Shown here: one piece after another, positions 61,201 to 64,000 of the stretch | Layout: every line of letters begins with the position of its first letter | Numbering within the stretch: the first letter of the stretch is position 1 | Origin: CAVQDV01 sp963711375 | GTDB taxonomy: Bacteria > Pseudomonadota > Gammaproteobacteria > Coxiellales > Coxiellaceae | Assembly: GCA_963711375.1 (NCBI GenBank) | Contig: CAVQDV010000005.1 | Location: forward strand, 2,480,001-2,544,000 | DNA length: 64,000 nucleotides | Direction of reading: 5' to 3' | Program-made: the position numbers and the translations under genes | Notes under the pieces: generated by a model | The model's input: the letters and a program-made list of their open reading frames with translations, nothing else | Told to the model about the DNA's origin: nothing | The model's database searches: none

Positions 61201-64000
61201 TTCTACATTTCCATCTTCTGAATATCGGCATAGATCGCCAGTGCGATACAATCGAGTATTGCGATTTTGTTTTTTGTCTTCTTCTGTGGCAAAAGGATTT
61301 TCAATAAACTTTTCTACTGTTAAGTCAGCCCGATTTAAATAAGCACGCGCTATTCCTTCTCCTCCTAAATACAACTCTCCCACCACAGCAATAGGAACAG
61401 GATTTTGGGCATTATCTAATATATAAAGTTTTAAATTATCAAGGGGCTTTCCGATGTAAGCCACGTCACTATTTGCTTTTGCAATCCAGTAACTCACATC
61501 AATGGAGGCTTCCGTGGGACCATACAAATTAATTAAACTTGCTGCATCCATGATTTTATAAAAAGAATTCACTTGCTGGGGAAGCAGGGCCTCGCCACTG
61601 CAGTAAACCTGCCTTAAGCTTTTACATTGTGCAAAACGTGGCTCTGCCAATATCGCTTGCAACATGGAAGGCACGAAGTGAATAATATTAATATGATGAC
61701 GAGTAATAAATTCGCATAAATACGCAGTATCTTTGTGTTTTTCAGGTTCCAAAATAAATAGCGTTGCCCCCATCGTAGACGCCAAAAATAATTCCCAGAC
61801 CGATACGTCAAAAGTATAGGGGGTCTTCAAAATAAATCGATCGCGCTCGCTTAATTCAAAATGAGCACGCCTTGTCTGCAAATAATTAACGACCCCATGG
61901 TGCTCGTTGAGCACACCTTTGGGCTTGCCTGTCGAGCCTGAGGTGTAAATAACATAGGCTAAATTCGTGGGATTAACGCTCTGCTTTACATTTTCAATAG
62001 GCTGATGAGAAACAACTTCGTCCAATCGATCGAGATGAATAATAGTCGCTGTCGTTTCAGGCCAGCATTCTTTTAAGCCAGATTGCGTTAATAAAACAGG
62101 GGCTTTTGTGTCCTCCAACATAAACTGGAGACGTTCTTTAGGATTGGAGGGGTCCATTGGCACGTAGGCCGCTCCCGCTTTTAAAACGGCGAAAATTCCA
62201 ATCATCATCTCTAAAGATCGTTCGCATAAAATGGCCACCAAGGTTTCTAATCCAACTCCTTGCTTCCTTAAATAATGGGCTAATTGATTCGATTTTTCAT
62301 TTAATTCACGATACGTTAAGGCTTGATCTCCAAAAACAAGTGCTACATTATTCGGTGTTTTTTCAACTTGCTCTTCGAAAAGTTGATGGATCGTTTTATT
62401 TCTCGGAAAATTTTTCTCAGTCGCATTCCAATCCATTAGAATTTTCTGTTTTTCGAGTTCATTTAAAATATTCAATTCCGAGGATTTCAGTTGAGGATTT
62501 TTAATCATTTCTTCAATCAAATAAAGATAATGATCTTTTAAGCGTTCAATCGTTTCGGCTTTAAAAATTTTAGCATTATAAGTGATAAGCCCCTCATACT
62601 TTTTTTCATCATCATTTATCATAAAAGCTAAATCAAACTCGGGTGTGGCTGAAGAACTTTCAATTACACGGCCATGCAAATCTCCCATTTCAAAAGAAGA
62701 TTGCTGAAAGGATGGCAAAAGATTAAAACTCACTTGAAATAAAGGATGATAACTAAGGTCTCGCTCTACTTTTAAGGCATTCACGATTTTTTCAAAACTG
62801 GCTTGTTGATTTCTAAAGGCCTCTGTAACCGTATCAAACATGGTTTTTAGAAACTCGCTGACACTTGAATTCATTTGAAGTCTGCAATTGATGACGACGG
62901 TATTTACAAATAAACCGATAAGACGTTCTTCATCTGCATTAGATCGATTCGCAAAGGGAACACCAATATTAATTTCTTGATCACGACTATAAATTTGTAA
63001 TAAAAAAGCTAATCCCGAAATAAAGAAATTAAATGGAGTAATATGTTGCTCCCTCGAAAATTTTTCGATGGCAGCTCGTAAAGATTCTGAAATATAAAAA
63101 TGGGACTTTGCCGCCTTAAAAGGATTTATCTTTGAACGTGGATAATCCGTTTGCAGGTTAATAATTTGTGGGGTCAGAGCTAATCTGGTTTTCCAATAGA
63201 CCAACTGATTCTGGTAAGCTTCAGTTGTTACTAATTGTTGCTGTGAACGGGCATAGTCTGTGTACTGAAAAGTCAGGGGTGGGATTTCTGAACTCTTATC
63301 GTTGACCAAGGCGGTATAATACAATTCCAAGTCTTTATTAAAAATATTAAATGAAATTGCGTCACTGCAAATATGGTGCATTTGAATGCCAAATATATAG
63401 TGATCCATTGAAAGATGGATAAGCACGGCTCGTAGCAAGGGGCCTTCCGTTAGATCAAATGAAAGTTTACGTCTTTCTTGAATAATTTCAGCTACTTTAT
63501 TTTTCTGTAAATCGGGTCTCATTTCACGGAGATCCATCTCAGGAAGATCGAGACTTAAGGAGGGCTGGATCACTTGGTGAATCTCTCCTTCTTCAGAAAA
63601 AAAAGTCGTGCGTAAGGCTTCGTGTCGCTTTATGACAGCATTAATAGCCTGATGCAAGAAAGCAACATGAAGATGTCCTTTCAAGTCAATATAGGCATCT
63701 AAATTATAATTTGCTTTATCACTCTCAAAATTATAGAGGAACCACATTCTCGCTTGTGCTTGCGTTAAAGGAAATTGATTCGATTGCTGACTAAGAAGTT
63801 TAGATTGAATTTCATCTGAGGGTGCGCCGGCGGATAATTGTAGAGCTAAATAATCTCGCATATCAGCTAATGAAGGATAGTCAAAAACGAAAGAGCTTGG
63901 CAATATAAAATGATTTTTAATTCGGGATTGTAAGACATTTTTGAATTCAACTGCCATTAGGGAATCCATTCCCATCTCAAAATAATTCTTTTTTAAATAA
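55255..64000 (-). CDS. Hybrid NRPS (ACP-C-A-T-E-C-A-T-TE), N-terminus beyond the window
   Basis: The frame is open to the edge; residues are counted from Met 63975, which is internal. A PKS-type ACP (MGMDSLMAVEF, 1-50) shows that polyketide domains precede. C1 68-500 has HHICSDA (200-206). A1 525-1030 gives the pocket D723 V724 W727 H766 Y791 S793 L817 I825 D826 K1020, close to the known serine code. T1 has LGGDSI (1071-1076). The E domain 1127-1570 has HHLIVDG, EGHGRE and FNYLGQF, so D-Ser is expected. C2 1590-2015 has HHILLDG. A2 2045-2550 gives D-P-C-N-F-M-C-V-E-K, a code I cannot assign. T2 has LGGHSL (2589-2594). TE 2650-2906 has Ser2722 in AAWSFGA and His in GDHYSLL. Confidence 0.95.
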   Translation of the reverse strand, partial: YLKKNYFEMGMDSLMAVEFKNVLQSRIKNHFILPSSFVFDYPSLADMRDYLALQLSAGAPSDEIQSKLLSQQSNQFPLTQAQARMWFLYNFESDKANYNLDAYIDLKGHLHVAFLHQAINAVIKRHEALRTTFFSEEGEIHQVIQPSLSLDLPEMDLREMRPDLQKNKVAEIIQERRKLSFDLTEGPLLRAVLIHLSMDHYIFGIQMHHICSDAISFNIFNKDLELYYTALVNDKSSEIPPLTFQYTDYARSQQQLVTTEAYQNQLVYWKTRLALTPQIINLQTDYPRSKINPFKAAKSHFYISESLRAAIEKFSREQHITPFNFFISGLAFLLQIYSRDQEINIGVPFANRSNADEERLIGLFVNTVVINCRLQMNSSVSEFLKTMFDTVTEAFRNQQASFEKIVNALKVERDLSYHPLFQVSFNLLPSFQQSSFEMGDLHGRVIESSSATPEFDLAFMINDDEKKYEGLITYNAKIFKAETIERLKDHYLYLIEEMIKNPQLKSSELNILNELEKQKILMDWNATEKNFPRNKTIHQLFEEQVEKTPNNVALVFGDQALTYRELNEKSNQLAHYLRKQGVGLETLVAILCERSLEMMIGIFAVLKAGAAYVPMDPSNPKERLQFMLEDTKAPVLLTQSGLKECWPETTATIIHLDRLDEVVSHQPIENVKQSVNPTNLAYVIYTSGSTGKPKGVLNEHHGVVNYLQTRRAHFELSERDRFILKTPYTFDVSVWELFLASTMGATLFILEPEKHKDTAYLCEFITRHHINIIHFVPSMLQAILAEPRFAQCKSLRQVYCSGEALLPQQVNSFYKIMDAASLINLYGPTEASIDVSYWIAKANSDVAYIGKPLDNLKLYILDNAQNPVPIAVVGELYLGGEGIARAYLNRADLTVEKFIENPFATEEDKKQNRNTRLYRTGDLCRYSEDGNVEYLGRMDNQVKIRGFRIELGEIESDLLEYSDIQEAVVLAREDEPGNKRLVAYYVAKPDAHLEASALRDYLKTLLPDYMLPSFFIKLDAMPLSPNGKLDRKALPSPEGSEIRREYVAPQTPTEIALTEIWQDILHLEQVGIQDNFFELGGDSIISIQVVSRARKQGIHLRTNDIFMANTIAGLSQRVSLEMALQQETENQGDIPLLPIQHWFFDQAFLNPQHFNQAQLLCVSSETNVEILKKALVDVFIHHDAFRIRYSIQKRLQWYQEFMDDPIIEFADLSKEVNFDSAVDRYANSLQSSLNIESGPLYRIALIQGAADHQYRLFFVIHHLIVDGVSWRILFADLLVAYEARLQGKEPLLPMENNSYKDWAKLLEAVIKEDNNPNILAAKAYWLNPSLTKYVPEEYEGVPVEERENKREFLDWSLSESETAIFLKELPKIYRTQINETLLAALVMSYREYFKQEQLILHLEGHGREESLFGNVVDISQTIGWFTSLYPVYFHLPNTLQALPEIIKSIKEQLHQVPGNGLVYGMLRYLADPEISDLKVYDGPKLIFNYLGQFTGSKGLLEFAETSSGNSVAPENFGNSLMEFNCAIANGRLRMWITYNTKYYRPEIVRKFVQGYHECLIRFIKEKIFMKDMQWLIPSDLPMLKFTQKQINQILPSNTEDAYPLSPMQKGILFLTLKDPHIGGYIIRNGFLIEGLLNRNALQNAWKKLIEQYDILRSYFYWDLSGDPIQIVQEKLDLPWKELDWQTSADWRAELQALYEEEGVKGFDLKQLPLMRFYLIQLSPTKTLLVWVYHHILLDGWSSSILLGKLLDYYHRQIEGQELPELRPIHYRDFIAHLRLQSEEKAKAYWTQYLQGLNGASILSIKKLKPLSEDASFRLKSLELKFDFIKTKALNDQAKKLGLTLNTWLLGVWGIILRYYTGQDDVVFGNVVSGRASMLNSSHEQVGLFINTLPLRIQFSREMTGQSYLKQIQAHLSRSQEYDYTSLGHIQSWVGFDSRTPLIDQLFVFENYPINAVIENNKALSIREVIYKEQTNYDLNILIFPGNQLSIKIGYNEVFYESKDIERLIRHMEYLIDQMVSGPDRFIHDYEILLPDEKQKILVDWNNTALEYPLNKAIHQLFEEQVEKTPDNLAVVSENRHLSYRALNEKANQLARYLEQQGINKGDSILVAMERTENLVISMIASFKLGVIYVPVNPDYPADRIRFLVEDSHCKLILLDYPRKINFENLSRPLLTLLEMNLNAIDHANLKKEVKSTDIAYIIYTSGTTGTPKGVIVPHRGLVNLVTWYHKSLGITSEDRSTQFSSQAFDPFFCETLPLLTRGASVWILPEAIKYDHVELQKFILKNNITISNVTTPVAKNLFSIPWPMTCALRVFRMGGEKITWTIPQKLPFDIWNCYGPTETTVESIWARIYVSNTPIEIHTEIEDFSTYPIGRPIGNTETFILDSVLNPVPIGCIGELFIAGAGLANGYLNRPELTDEKFIYHSFIKGPKLRMYRTGDFCRYLEDGNIQYVGRIDHQVKIRGFRVELGEIESTLLGHPDIQEALVFAREDEPGNKRLVAYFIAKPGASVEPAGLREYLNKELPNYMVPSFFIRLETMPLSPTGKIDLKALPSPEGVEIRQHYIAPRTMTEEILAGIWEECLKIEKVGIYDNFFELGGHSLLATQLFFKIHEALKVKIPVAELFVAPTIESLGFLIDTQAQFTERCLVAMNQTGREAPLFCIHPIGGAVACYIHLAQVFEGERRCYGLQSQGLLINHVPQNSISEMAATYIQEIKTIQPRGPYHLAAWSFGATIALEMYSQLTREGETVGTLVFIDALAPHLLQKEIQPKMNSELEGLFHFIQDLAKISGKNIEEEVRQLGQYETVLESEKRAIDILLKHGIIISETGVNQFKRSYEVYRANRLALKTYQVHLIEADLLLINASILRGVKDQHGWNEISTGKIEIYNMVGDHYSLLEVGSINEVAQQIRNLKK

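Noticed and set aside
63975..63975. Apparent Met start of the NRPS
   Set aside because: The same frame continues to the window edge with coding sequence (YLKKNYFE before the Met), and the ACP domain would be truncated, so the Met is internal.
1..64000. tRNA, rRNA, riboswitch or CRISPR array
   Set aside because: No cloverleaf, conserved ribosomal segment or regularly spaced repeat was recognised by eye.

Overview
The window reads as a low-GC gammaproteobacterial chromosome segment. The RecQ, FabD, AbiE, HicB and LuxR-type proteins and the many decayed genes fit a member of the Legionellales or a similar host-associated lineage, but I infer this from general protein style and base composition, without a search, and hold it weakly. 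No rRNA, tRNA or CRISPR array was seen. The two ends of the window are occupied by secondary-metabolite genes and the middle is an accessory region full of broken genes.

Region 1 (1-9785, minus strand): a tightly packed nine-gene operon. In order of transcription it encodes a PLP decarboxylase, an acyl carrier protein, a cysteine-less ketosynthase-like protein, an unknown protein, an acyl-CoA dehydrogenase, an acyl-CoA/acyl-ACP ligase, a membrane fusion protein, an RND efflux pump and a KAS III-like enzyme running off the window edge. Gaps are at most 3 bases and several genes overlap, so synthesis and export of one small molecule look coupled. Region 2 (9844-21159): recQ, a VOC protein, a type II thioesterase overlapping a FabD-type malonyltransferase, three unrecognised proteins, a response regulator and an aldolase/LuxR/sugar-porter group.

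Region 3 (21.3-35.7 kb): a mosaic of antibiotic-modification-like enzymes (two aminoglycoside-phosphotransferase-like kinases, GNATs, a CatB-like relic), an AbiE toxin-antitoxin pair, a hicAB pair with a wrecked toxin, and at least nine relics (SDR, GNAT, small ORF, CatB, frameshifted ORF, DJ-1, HicB, DUF4440, acyltransferase-3, alpha/beta hydrolase). An 18-bp tandem repeat resembling IS21-type ends sits at its right border.

Region 4 (35.8-64 kb, continuing beyond the right edge): a hybrid PKS-NRPS cluster. A minus-strand operon carries a TauD dioxygenase, a class II aldolase, a benzoate-CoA-ligase-like enzyme and PKS 1 (ACP-KS-DH-KR-ACP). A divergent plus-strand operon carries DpgA, DpgB and DpgD homologues, a serine hydrolase, an IlvE-type aminotransferase, a second TauD dioxygenase and an IlvD dehydratase. 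Tail-to-tail with it lie PKS 2 (KS-KR-ACP-TE) and a large NRPS (ACP-C-A-T-E-C-A-T-TE). Neither PKS has an acyltransferase domain, so the stand-alone FabD-type enzyme at 13.3-14.1 kb is a candidate trans-acting AT. The likely product combines a type III PKS resorcinol-type unit, D-serine, a second amino acid of unknown identity and a polyketide part. PKS 1 is odd: its KS has Ser for the catalytic Cys and its KR has lost several catalytic residues.
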